NCBI GenBank assembly: GCA_963971285.1
Contig: OZ020265.1
Location: forward strand, 4,132,270 to 4,196,269
Direction of reading: 5' to 3'
Origin: Astropecten irregularis
Lineage: Eukaryota > Echinodermata > Asteroidea > Paxillosida > Astropectinidae
Length of the DNA stretch: 64,000 nucleotides
Under the pieces are notes generated by a model. The model did not search any database. It had not been told where the DNA came from and saw nothing but the letters and a program-made list of their open reading frames with translations. Below are positions 1 to 11,525 of the stretch, piece by piece. How positions within the stretch are numbered: position 1 is the first letter of the stretch; every line of letters begins with the position of its first letter. A program made the translations under genes and the position numbers.

Positions 1-1104
1 ATGTTTCTACCAGCACCATCTTCATGCCCTGAAAGTTATACGTAAATCTGTGAACTTTTTTGTTTTGGTTTGTTACCAATGTTGTACATGCCCTTCAAAT
101 ACTGTTAACCATTACTAAATCTTATAACATTTCTGCTCCAGTTTGGTTTTACAATCATCTGATCATAAACATGATAAATGCATTATAATCCTACAATGCA
201 TCCAACCTATGCTTTAACCTAAGGTCTTTGATATCACAACTCCTAGTCTATTGGACCGGCGCTTTCTTCAACAACATTCTTTGTCTTATTTAGAGTAAAA
301 CCAATGACCGAAAACAATTTTAGTGTTCAAAAGTGAAATACTTTTTAAAATACTAACTGAGAGAGTTTTCACTGTATTCCCCAAAATTTGACACCGTATG
401 TGACAGGGAATTTCACAGATGACTGTTATTGTATCCTTTTTATATTTTTTGCCCATGAATTTGTATTTCTTTGACAAAAACCAAAGTATGATATGACCTT
501 TAATACATAGATATTTGTCTTCATCAGGCATGCTGGATTGTGTATCCTCCACGGTCTCTTAAGGAGATGTACTCGATGGACATGATGAGGCTGAGATAAT
601 GATGACAGGAGATGAGCAGTTGAGTTGCCCAACATGGTTGCTATCCTATCAGTGATGCCCAAGTTCATTCAGACAGATGAGGTAAGAAGCTTACTTTTCT
701 GTTCTCTTTGAGTTTCTGATCTTCCTGGTAGAACAACTCTTACAAAACATGACATAACATTGCCATCTACAGACCCAATACATTCTAAATCATATGCTTT
801 GCCTCATGCACTCATGAGATAGCCATTTTGAAGCCGTCTGGGCGCAGTCATTTTGAATTTGAGTTCGTGTCTGTGAAACAAGAACACTTTGAATGGAATG
901 CCTTTCGAAGAGAGTTCTCTATGCACGCTCAAGTATGCGCGAACGGTACCTAACGCGTCTTGATGATGCTTGCAATCATTGCGTGACTGAAGTGCAGAGC
1001 GTGTGCACGCACGGTCCTAAATGAAACGCGCATTAACCGAGAGTGCTTCGGATTTTCGGGCGTATTTGGCTTCGATGACGCACCCGTATAGAACACAATG
1101 CAGT

Positions 1105-1112
1105 ATGCAAAT
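1105..1112 (+). promoter_or_regulatory. Octamer-type motif ATGCAAAT (representative copy)
   Basis: Perfect match to the octamer recognised by POU/Oct homeodomain proteins, present in B of most units. A few B copies change it (TATGCATATG in units 16, 21 and 24; TATCCAAATG in units 54, 55 and 58). An 8-mer can occur by chance and then be copied with the array, so function is unproven. Confidence 0.25.
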
Positions 1113-1152
1113 GAACGTACAAAAAACGTACAAAATTGTGGGCTTTCCATAG

Positions 1153-1166
1153 GTTTGTGCACAAAC
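1153..1166. other. 14-bp perfect palindrome in B (representative copy)
   Basis: GTTTGTGCACAAAC reads the same on both strands and recurs in most B segments. It is altered in units 2, 3, 33 and 41 and deleted in unit 58. A dimeric protein site is possible but not shown. Confidence 0.5.
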
Positions 1167-1620
1167 ATGGATGCGCCCACCAGGCATCACTTTCTACACG
1201 GAGCTAGCACTCTAGTAATTTTAATATAGCTCTATGGTATGAATATATCTGCATGTGAATAGATCTGCATATGAATTGATCTGCATATGAATAGATCTGC
1301 ATGTGAATAGATCTGCATGTGAATAGATCTGCATATATGAATAGATCTGCATATGAATTGATCTGCATATGAATAGATCTGCATGTGAATAAATCTGCAT
1401 GTGAATAGATCTGCATGTGAATAGATCTGCATGTGAATAGATCTGCATGTGAATAGATCTGCATGTGAATAGATCTGCATATGAATAGATCTGCATTTGA
1501 ATAAATCTGCATGTGAATAGATCTGGATGTGAATAGATCTGCATGTGAATAGATCTGCATATGAATAGATCTGCATTTGAATAAATCTGCATGTGAATAG
1601 ATCTGCATGTGAATAGATCT

Positions 1621-3224
1621 ACTCGTTCTGGATAAATACACCATTTCAGACGAAATTATTTTAATGATATGTTTCTACCAGCACCATCTTCATGCCCTGA
1701 AAGTTATACGTAAATCTGTGAACTTTTTTGTTTTGGTTTGTTACCAATGTTGTACATGCCCTTCAAATACTGTTAACCATTACTAAATCTTATAACATTT
1801 CTGCTCCAGTTTGGTTTTACAATCATCTGATCATAAACATGATAAATGCATTATAATCCTACAATGCATCCAACCTATGCTTTAACCTAAGGTCTTTGAT
1901 ATCACAACTCATAGTCTATTGGACCGGCGCTTTCTTCAACAACATTCTTTGTCTTATTTAGAGTAAAACCAATGACCGAAAATAATTTTGGTGTTCAGAA
2001 GTGAAGTACTTTTTAAAATACTTTTACTGAGACAGTTTTTCACTGTATTCCCAAAAATGTGACACCGTATGTGACAGGGAATATCACAGATGAGTGTTAC
2101 TGTATCTTTTTTTATATTTTTTGCCCATGAATTTGTATTTCTTTGACAAAAACCAAAGTATGATATGACCTTTAATACATAGATATTTGTCTTCATCAGG
2201 CATGCTGGATTGTGTATCCTCCACGGTCTCTTAAGGAGATGTACTCGATGGACATGATGAGGCTGAGATAATGATGACAGGAGATGAGCAGTTGAGTTGC
2301 CCAACATGGTTGCTATCCTATCAGTGATGCCCAAGTTCATTCAGACAGATGAGGTAAGAAGCTTACTTTTCTGTTCTCTTTGAGTATCTGATCTTCCTGG
2401 TAGAACAACTCTTACAAAACATGACATAACATTGCCATCTACAGACCCAATACATTCTAAATCATATGCTTTGCCTCATGCACTCATGAGATAGCCATTT
2501 TGAAGCCGTCTGGGCGCAGTCATTTTGAATTTGAGTTTGTGTCTGTGAAACAAGAACACTTTGAATGGAATGCCTTTCGAAGAGAGTTCTCTATGCAACG
2601 CTCAAGTATGCGCGAACGGTACCTAACGCGTCTTGATGATGCTTGCAATCATTGCGTGACTGAAGTGCAGAGCGTGTGCAGGCACGGTCCTAAATGAAAC
2701 GCGCATTTACCGAGGGTGCGCCGGGTCTCGGGCGTATTTGGCTTCGATGACGCACCCGTATAAAACACAATGCAGTATGCAAATGAACATACAAAAAACG
2801 TACAAAATTGTGGGCTTTCCATAGGTTTTTGCACAAACATGGATGCCCACCAGGCATCACTTTCTACACGGAGCTAGCGCTCTAGTAATTTTAATATAGC
2901 TCTATGGTATGAATAGATCTGCATGTGAATAGATCTGCATATGAATTGATCTGCATATGAATAGATCTGCATGTGAATAGATCTGCATGTGAATAGATCT
3001 GCATATGAATAGATCTGCATATGAATTGATCTGCATATGAATAGATCTGCATATGAATTGATCTGCATATGAATAGATCTGCATGTGAATAGATCTGCAT
3101 GTGAATAGATCTGCATATGAATAGATCTGCATTTGAATAAATCTGCATGTGAATAGATCTGCATGTGAATAGATCTGCATGTGAATAAATCTGCATGTGA
3201 ATAGATCTGCATGTGAATAGATCT
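1621..3224 (+). repeat. Array unit 2, full length
   Basis: A+B occupy 1621-2910 (1290 bp) and M 2911-3224 (314 bp, about 20 repeats). A+B looks identical to unit 3 at an offset of 1604 bp, which is exactly the length of this unit, so units 2 and 3 are a recent tandem duplication. The B palindrome is altered here (GGTTTTTGCACAAAC). Confidence 0.95.
2200..2353 (+). other. Exon-like island in A (representative copy)
   Basis: A 154-bp stretch is bounded by TTTGTCTTCATCAG on the left, a polypyrimidine-CAG acceptor-like signal, and by GAG followed by GTAAGA on the right, a strong donor-like match. The arrangement is kept in every copy that retains this part of A, though donor-flanking GATGAGG becomes GATGCGG in a few. 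All three + frames contain stops, so it is not a working coding exon. It may be a captured and decayed exon fragment, a non-coding exon, or chance. No product recognised. Confidence 0.3.
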
Positions 3225-4892
3225 ACTCGTTCTGGATAAATACACCATTTCAGACGAAATTATTTTAATGATATGTTTCTACCAGCACCATCTTCATGCC
3301 CTGAAAGTTATACGTAAATCTGTGAACTTTTTTGTTTTGGTTTGTTACCAATGTTGTACATGCCCTTCAAATACTGTTAACCATTACTAAATCTTATAAC
3401 ATTTCTGCTCCAGTTTGGTTTTACAATCATCTGATCATAAACATGATAAATGCATTATAATCCTACAATGCATCCAACCTATGCTTTAACCTAAGGTCTT
3501 TGATATCACAACTCATAGTCTATTGGACCGGCGCTTTCTTCAACAACATTCTTTGTCTTATTTAGAGTAAAACCAATGACCGAAAATAATTTTGGTGTTC
3601 AGAAGTGAAGTACTTTTTAAAATACTTTTACTGAGACAGTTTTTCACTGTATTCCCAAAAATGTGACACCGTATGTGACAGGGAATATCACAGATGAGTG
3701 TTACTGTATCTTTTTTTATATTTTTTGCCCATGAATTTGTATTTCTTTGACAAAAACCAAAGTATGATATGACCTTTAATACATAGATATTTGTCTTCAT
3801 CAGGCATGCTGGATTGTGTATCCTCCACGGTCTCTTAAGGAGATGTACTCGATGGACATGATGAGGCTGAGATAATGATGACAGGAGATGAGCAGTTGAG
3901 TTGCCCAACATGGTTGCTATCCTATCAGTGATGCCCAAGTTCATTCAGACAGATGAGGTAAGAAGCTTACTTTTCTGTTCTCTTTGAGTATCTGATCTTC
4001 CTGGTAGAACAACTCTTACAAAACATGACATAACATTGCCATCTACAGACCCAATACATTCTAAATCATATGCTTTGCCTCATGCACTCATGAGATAGCC
4101 ATTTTGAAGCCGTCTGGGCGCAGTCATTTTGAATTTGAGTTTGTGTCTGTGAAACAAGAACACTTTGAATGGAATGCCTTTCGAAGAGAGTTCTCTATGC
4201 AACGCTCAAGTATGCGCGAACGGTACCTAACGCGTCTTGATGATGCTTGCAATCATTGCGTGACTGAAGTGCAGAGCGTGTGCAGGCACGGTCCTAAATG
4301 AAACGCGCATTTACCGAGGGTGCGCCGGGTCTCGGGCGTATTTGGCTTCGATGACGCACCCGTATAAAACACAATGCAGTATGCAAATGAACATACAAAA
4401 AACGTACAAAATTGTGGGCTTTCCATAGGTTTTTGCACAAACATGGATGCCCACCAGGCATCACTTTCTACACGGAGCTAGCGCTCTAGTAATTTTAATA
4501 TAGCTCTATGGTATGAATAGATCTGCATGTGAATAGATCTGCATATGAATTGATCTGCATATGAATAGATCTGCATGTGAATAGATCTGCATGTGAATAG
4601 ATCTGCATATGAATAGATCTGCATATGAATTGATCTGCATATGAATAGATCTGCATATGAATTGATCTGCATATGAATAGATCTGCATGTGAATATATCT
4701 GCATGTGAATAGATCTGCATGTGAATAGATCTGCATATGAATAGATCCGCATTTGAATAAATCTGCATGTGAATAGATCTGCATGTGAATAGATCTGCAT
4801 GTGAATAAATCTGCATGTGAATAGATCTGCATGTGAATAGATCTGCATGTGAATAAATCTGCATGTGAATAGATCTGCATGTGAATAGATCT
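3225..4892 (+). repeat. Array unit 3, full length
   Basis: A+B occupy 3225-4514 (1290 bp), the near-perfect copy of unit 2. M is 4515-4892 (378 bp), 64 bp or four 16-mers longer than M of unit 2, so the minisatellite changed length after the unit duplicated. Confidence 0.95.
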
Positions 4893-6531
4893 ACTCGTTC
4901 TGGATAAATACACCATTTCAGACGAAATTATTTTAATGATATGTTTCTACCAGCACCATCTTCATGCCCTGAAAGTTATACGTAAATCTGTGAACTTTTT
5001 TGTTTTGGTTTGTTTCCAATGTTGTACATGCCCTTCAAATACTGTTAACCATTACTAAATCTTATAACATTTCTGCTCCAGTTTGGTTTTACAATCATCT
5101 GATCATAAACATGATAAATGCATTATAATCCTACAATGCATCCAACCTATGCTTTAACCTAAGGTCTTTGATATCACAACTCATAGTCTATTGGACCGGC
5201 GCTTTCTTCAACAACATTCTTTGTCTTATTTAGAGTAAAACCAATGACCGAAAACAATTTTGGTGTTCAGAAGTGAAGTACTTTTTAAAATATTTTTACT
5301 GAGACAGTTTTTCACTGTATTCCCAAAAATTTGACACCGTATGTTAAAGGGAATTTCACAGATGACTGTTACTGTATCTTTTTTGATATTTTTTGCCCAT
5401 GAATTTGTATTTCTTTGACAAAAACCAAAGTATGATATGACCTTTAATACATAGATATTTGTCTTCATCAGGCATGCTGGATTGTGTATCCTCCACGGTC
5501 TCTTAAGGAGATGTACTCGATGGACATGATGAGGCTGAGATAATGATGACAGGAGATGAGCAGTTGAGTTGCCCAACATGGTTGCTATCCTATCAGTGAT
5601 GCCCAAGTTCATTCAGACAGATGAGGTAAGAAGCTTACTTTTCTGTTCTCTTTGAGTTTCTGATCTTCCTGGTAGAACAACTCTTACAAAACATTACATA
5701 ACATTGCCATCTACAGACCCAATACATTCTAAATCATATGCTTTGCCTCATGCACTCATGAGATAGCCATTTTGAAGCCGTCTGGGCGCAGTCATTTTGA
5801 ATTTGAGTTCGTGTCTGTGAAACAAGAACACTTTGAATGGAATGCCTTTCGAAGAGAGTTCTCTATGCACGCTCAAGTATGCGCGAACGGTACCTAACGC
5901 GTCTTGATGATGCTTCCAATCATTGCGTGACTGAAGTGCAGAGCGTGTGCACGCACGGTCCTAAATGAAACGCGCATTTACCGAGGGTGCGTCGGATTTC
6001 GGGCGTATTTGGCTTCGATGACGCACCCGTATAGAACACAATGCAGTATGCAAATGAACGTACAAAAAACGTACAAAATTGTGGGCTTTCCATAGGTTTG
6101 TGCACAAACATGGATGCGCCCACCAGGCATCACTTTCTACACGGAGCTAGCACTCTAGTAATTTTAATATAGCTCTATGGTATGAATAGATCTGCATGTG
6201 AATAGATCTGCATATGAATTGATCTGCATATGAATAGATCTGCATGTGAATAGATCTGCATGTGAATAGATCTGCATATATGAATAGATCTGCATATGAA
6301 TTGATCTGCATATGAATAGATCTGCATGTGAATATATCTGCATGTGAATAAATCTGCATGTGAAGAGATCTGCATGTGAATAGATCTGCATGTAAATAGA
6401 TCTGCATGTGAATAGATCTGCATATGAATAGATCTGCATTTGAATAAATCTGCATGTGAATAGATCTGCATGTGAATAGATCTGCATGTGAATAAATCTG
6501 CATGTGAATAGATCTGGATGTGAATAAATCT
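4893..6531 (+). repeat. Array unit 4, full length
   Basis: A+B occupy 4893-6183 (1291 bp) and M 6184-6531 (348 bp, about 22 repeats, one 18-bp variant). A ends near 5822 at the GTGAA used as the breakpoint in short units. This copy carries the intact B stem (5985-5993 with 6020-6028). Confidence 0.95.
5985..6028 (+). other. Inverted repeat with 9-bp perfect stem in B (representative copy)
   Basis: GGGTGCGTC (5985-5993) pairs with GACGCACCC (6020-6028) around a 26-nt loop. The stem is intact in several units (4, 6, 7, 35, 39, 41) but broken in others (GGGTGAGTC or GGGTGCTTC on the left arm), without matching changes on the right arm. Confidence 0.45.
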
Positions 6532-8058
6532 ACTCGTTCTGGATAAATACACCATTTCAGACGAAACTATTTTAATGATATGTTTCTACCAGCACCATCT
6601 TCATGCCCTGAAAGTTATACGTAAATCTGTGAACTTTTTTGTTTTGGTTTGTTTCCAATGTTGTACATGCCCTTCAAATACTGTTAACCATTACTAAATC
6701 TTATAACATTTCTGCTCCAGTTTGGTTTTACAATCATCTGATCATAAACATGATAAATGCATTATAATCCTACAATGCATCCAACCTATGCTTTAACCTA
6801 AGGTCTTTGATATCACAACTCATAGTCTATTGGACCGGCGCTTTCTTCAACAACATTCTTTGTCTTATTTAGAGTAAAACCAATGACCGAAAACAATTTT
6901 GGTGTTCAGAAGTGAAGTACTTTTTAAAATACTTTTACTGAGACAGTTTTTCACTGTATTCCCAAAAATTTGACACCGTATGTTAAAGGGAATTTCACAG
7001 ATGACTGTTACTGTATCTTTTTTGATATTTTTTGCCCATGAATTTGTATTTCTTTGACAAAAACCAAAGTATGATATGACCTTTAATACATAGATATTTG
7101 TCTTCATCAGGCATGCTGGATTGTGTATCCTCCACGGTCTCTTAAGGAGATGTACTCGATGGACATGATGAGGCTGAGATAATGATGACAGGAGATGAGC
7201 AGTTGAGTTGCCCAACATGGTTGCTATCCTATCAGTGAAGCCCAAGTTCATTCAGACAGATGAGGTAAGAAGCTTACTTTTCTGTTCTCTTTGAGTTTCT
7301 GATCTTCCTGGTAGAACAACTCTTACAAAACATGACATAACATTGCCATCTACAGACCCAATACATTCTAAATCATATGCTTTGCCTCATGCACTCATGA
7401 GATAGCCATTTTGAAGCCGTCTGGGCGCAGTCATTTTGAATTTGAGTTCGTGTCTGTGAAACAAGAACACTTTGAATGGAATGCCTTTCGAAGAGAGTTC
7501 TCTATGCACGCTCAAGTACGCGAATGGTACCTAACGCGTCTTGATGATGCTTCCAATCATTGCGTGACTGAAGTGCAGAGCGTGTGCACGCACGGTCCTA
7601 AATGAAACGCGCATTTACCGAGGGTGCGTAGGATTTCGGGCGTATTTGGCTTCGATGACGCACCCGTATAGAACACAATGCAGCATGCAAATGAACGTAC
7701 AAAAAACGTACAAAATTGTGGGCTTTCCATAGGTTTGTGCACAAACATGGATGCGCCCACCAGGCATCACTTTCTACACGGAGCTAGCACTCTAGTAATT
7801 TTAATATAGCCCTATGGTATGAATAGATCTGCATGTGAATAGATCTGCATATGAATTGATCTGCATATGAATAGATCTGCATGTGAATAGATCTGCATAT
7901 ATGAATAGATCTGCATGTGAATAGATATGCATGTGAATAGATCTGAATTTGAAAAGATCTGAATTTGAATAGATCTGAATATGAATAGATCTGCATATAT
8001 GAATAGATCTGCATGTGAATAGATCTGCATGTGAATAGTTCTGCATGTGAATAGATAT
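6532..8058 (+). repeat. Array unit 5, full length
   Basis: A+B occupy 6532-7820 (1289 bp) and M 7821-8058 (238 bp, about 15 repeats). M contains the first AGATCTGAATTTGAA-type repeats seen from the left, so a second M flavour starts here. Confidence 0.95.
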
Positions 8059-9893
8059 ACTCGTTCTGGATAAATGCACCATTTCAGACGAAATTATTTT
8101 AATGATATGTTTCTACCTGCACTATCTTCATGCCCTGAAAGTTATACGTAAATCTGTGAACTTTTTTGTTTTGGTTTGTTACCAATGTTGTACATGCCCT
8201 TCAAATACTGTTAACCATTACTAAATCTTATAACATTTCTGCTCCAGTTTGGTTAAATTACAATTATCTGATCATAAACATGATAAATGCATTATAATCC
8301 TACAATGCATCCAACCTATGCTCTAACCTAAGGTCTTTGATATCACAACTCATAGTCTATTGGACCAGCGCTTTCTTCAACACCATTCTTTGTCTTATTT
8401 AGAGTAAAACCAATGACCGAAAACAATTTTGGTGTTCAAAAGTGAAATACTTTTTAAAATACTAACTGAGACAGTTTTTCACTGTATTCCCAAAAATTTG
8501 ACACCGTATGTTAAAGGGAATTTCACAGATGACTGTTACTGTATCTTTTTTGATATTTTTTGCCCATGAATTTGCATTTCTTTGACAAAAACCAAAGTAT
8601 GATATGACCTTTAATACATAGATATTTGTCTTCATCAGGCATGCTGGATTGTGTATCCTCCACGGTCTCTTAAGGAGATGTACTCGATGGACATGATGAG
8701 GCTGAGATAATGATGACAGGAGATGAGCAGTTGAGTTGCCCAACATGGTTGCTGTACTATCAGTGATGCCCAAGTTCATTCAGACAGATGAGGTAAGAAG
8801 CTTATTTTTCTGTTCTCTTTGAGTTTCTGATCTTCCTGGTAGAGCAACTCTTACAAAACATGACATAAGATTGCCATCTACAGACCCAATACATTCTAAA
8901 TCATATGCTTTGCCTCATGCACTCATGAGATAGCCATTTTGAAGCTGTCTGGGCGCAGTCATTTTGAATTTGAGTTCGTGTCTGTGAAACAAGAACACTT
9001 TGAATGGAATGCCTTTCGAAGAGAGTTCTCTATGCAACGCTCAAGTATGCGCGAACGGTACCTAACGCGTCTTGACGATGCTTGCAATCATTGCGTGACT
9101 GAAGTGCAGAGCGTGTGCACGCACGGTCCTACATGAAACGCGCATTTACCGAGGGTGCGTCGGGTTTCGGGCGTATTTGGCTTCGATGACGCACCCGTAT
9201 AGAACACAATGCAGTATGCAAATGAACGTACAAAAAACGTACAAAATTGTGGGCTTTCCATAGGTTTGTGCACAAACATGGATGCGCCCACCAGTCATCA
9301 CTTTCTACACGGAGCTAGCACTCTAGTAATTTTAATATAGCTCTATGGTATGAATAGATCTGCATGTGAATAGATCTGCATATGAATTGATCTGCATATG
9401 AATAGATCTGCACGTGAATATATCTGCATGTGAATAGATCTGCATATGAATTGATCTGCATATGAATTGATATGCATATGAATTGATCTGCATGTGAATA
9501 GATCTGCATTTGAACAGATCTGCATGTGAATATATCTGCATGTGAATAGATCTGCATGTGAATAGATCTGCATATGAATAGATCTGCATTTGAATAGATC
9601 TGCATGTGAATAGATCTGCATGTGAATAGATCTGCATGTGAATAAATCTGCATGTGAATAGATCTGCATGTGAATAGATCTGCATATGAAAAGATCTCCA
9701 TGTGAATATATCTACATGTGAATAGATCTGCATATATGAATAGATCTGCATGTGAATAGATCCGCATGTGAATAGATCTGAATTTGAAAAGATCTGAATT
9801 TGAATAGATCTGAATATGAATAGATCTGCATATATGAATAGATCTGCATGTGAATAGATCTGCATGTGAATAGTTCTGAATGTGAATAGATAT
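8059..9893 (+). repeat. Array unit 6, full length with long M
   Basis: A+B occupy 8059-9351 (1293 bp). M is 9352-9893 (542 bp, about 34 repeats) and mixes CATGTG-, CATATG- and GAATTTGAA-type repeats; its right end matches M of unit 5, including the ATATACTCGTT junction. Confidence 0.95.
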
Positions 9894-11525
9894 ACTCGTT
9901 CTGGATAAATGCACCATTTCAGACGAAATTATTTTAATGATATGTTTCTACCAGCACTATCTTCATGCCCTGAAAGTTATACGTAAATCTGTGAACTTTT
10001 TTTGTTTTGGTTTGTTACCAATGTTGTACATGCCCTTCAAATACTGTTAACCATTACTAAATCTTATAACATTTCTGCTCCAGTTTGGTTTTACAATCAT
10101 CTGATCATAAACATGATAAATGCATTATAATCCTACAATGCATCCAACCTATGCTTTAACCTTAGGTCTTTGATATCACAACTCATAGTCTATTGGACCG
10201 GCGCTTTCTTCAACACCATTCTTTGTCTTATTTAGAGTAAAACCAATGACCAAAAACAATTTTGGTGTTCAAAAGTGAAATACTTTTTAAAATACTAACT
10301 GAGACAGTTTTTCACTGTATTCCCAAAAATTTGACACCGTATGTTAAAGGGAATTTCACAGATGACTGTTAATGTATCTTTTTTGATATTTTTTGCCCAT
10401 GAATTTGCATTTCTTTGACAAAAACCAAAGTATGATATGACCTTTAATACATAGATATTTGTCTTCATCAGGCATGCTGGATTGTGTATCCTCCACGGTC
10501 TCTTAAGGAGATGTACTCGATGGACATGATGAGGCTGAGATAATGATGACAGGAGATGAGCAGTTGAGTTGCCCAACATGGTTGCTGTACTATCAGTGAT
10601 GCCCAAGTTCATTCAGACAGATGAGGTAAGAAGCTTATTTTTCTGTTCTCTTTGAGTTTCTGATCTTCCTGGTAGAACAACTCTTACAAAACATGACATA
10701 AGATTGCCATCTACAGACCCAATACATTCTAAATCATATGCTTTGCCTCATGCACTCATGAGATAGCCATTTTGAAGCCGTCTGGGCGCAGTCATTTTGA
10801 ATTTGAGTTCGTGTCTGTGAAACAAGAACACTTTGAATGGAATGCCTTTCGAAGAGAGTTCTCTATGCAACGCTCAAGTATGCGCGAACGGTACCTAACG
10901 CGTCTTGATGATGCTTGCAATCATTGCGTGACTGAAGTGCAGAGCGTGTGCACGCACGGTCCTACATGAAACGCGCATTTACCGAGGGTGCGTCGGGTTT
11001 CGGGCGTATTTGGCTTCGATGACGCACCCGTATAGAACACAATGCAGTATGCAAATGAACGTACAAAAAACGTACAAAATTGTGGGCTTTCCATAGGTTT
11101 GTGCACAAACATGGATGCGCCCACCAGGCATCACTTTCTACACGGAGCTAGCACTCTAGTAATTTTAATATAGCTCTATGGTATGAATAGATCTGCATGT
11201 GAATAGATCTGCATATGAATTGATCTGCATATGAATAGATCTGCACGTGAATATATCTGCATGTGAATAGATCTGCATATGAATTGATCTGCATATGAAT
11301 TGATATGCATATGAATTGATCTGCATATGAGTATATCTGCATGTGAATATATCTGCATATGAATAGATCTGCATGTGAATAGATCTGCATGAGAATCTAT
11401 CTGTATATGAATAGATCTCAATTAGAATAGATCTGCATATGAATTGATCTACATATGAATAGATCTGCATGTGAATATATCTGCATATATTAATAGATCT
11501 GCATGTGAATAGATCTGCATGTGAA
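9894..11525 (+). repeat. Array unit 7, full length; M ends at the short-unit junction
   Basis: A+B occupy 9894-11184 (1291 bp) and M 11185-11525 (341 bp). This M is the first of the type containing CATGAGAATCTATCTG followed by TCTCAATTAGAATAG, and it leads directly into B at GCATGTGAAACAAG instead of the usual ACTCGTTCTGG start of A. Confidence 0.95.

Larger units (their letters stand above)
1..1620 (+). repeat. Array unit 1, left-truncated by the window
   Basis: A begins inside the unit at ATGTTTCTACC, about 46 bp after the usual A start. A+B run to 1240 and M is 1241-1620 (380 bp, about 24 repeats). An extra T in the GATTTTCGGG stretch near 1053 breaks the antisense 67-codon frame that is open in most other units. 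Confidence 0.93.

Noticed and set aside
1954-2340. Recurring 102-128 codon antisense frame in A (starting MNLGITD)
   Set aside because: No recognisable domain; a 2-bp indel shortens it in many units and the 23-bp deletion destroys it in others, with no sign of constraint.
2500-2697. Recurring 64-65 codon sense frame at the A-B border (MKPSGRSHFEF)
   Set aside because: Absent from short units, lost where TTTTAAAGGCC replaces TTTTGAAGCC, and without any known family resemblance.
6005-6030. tRNA-like B box (GGCTTCGATGACG), suggesting a SINE origin of B
   Set aside because: The match to GGTTCGANNCC needs a gap and mismatches, no A box lies at a suitable distance, and there is no cloverleaf.
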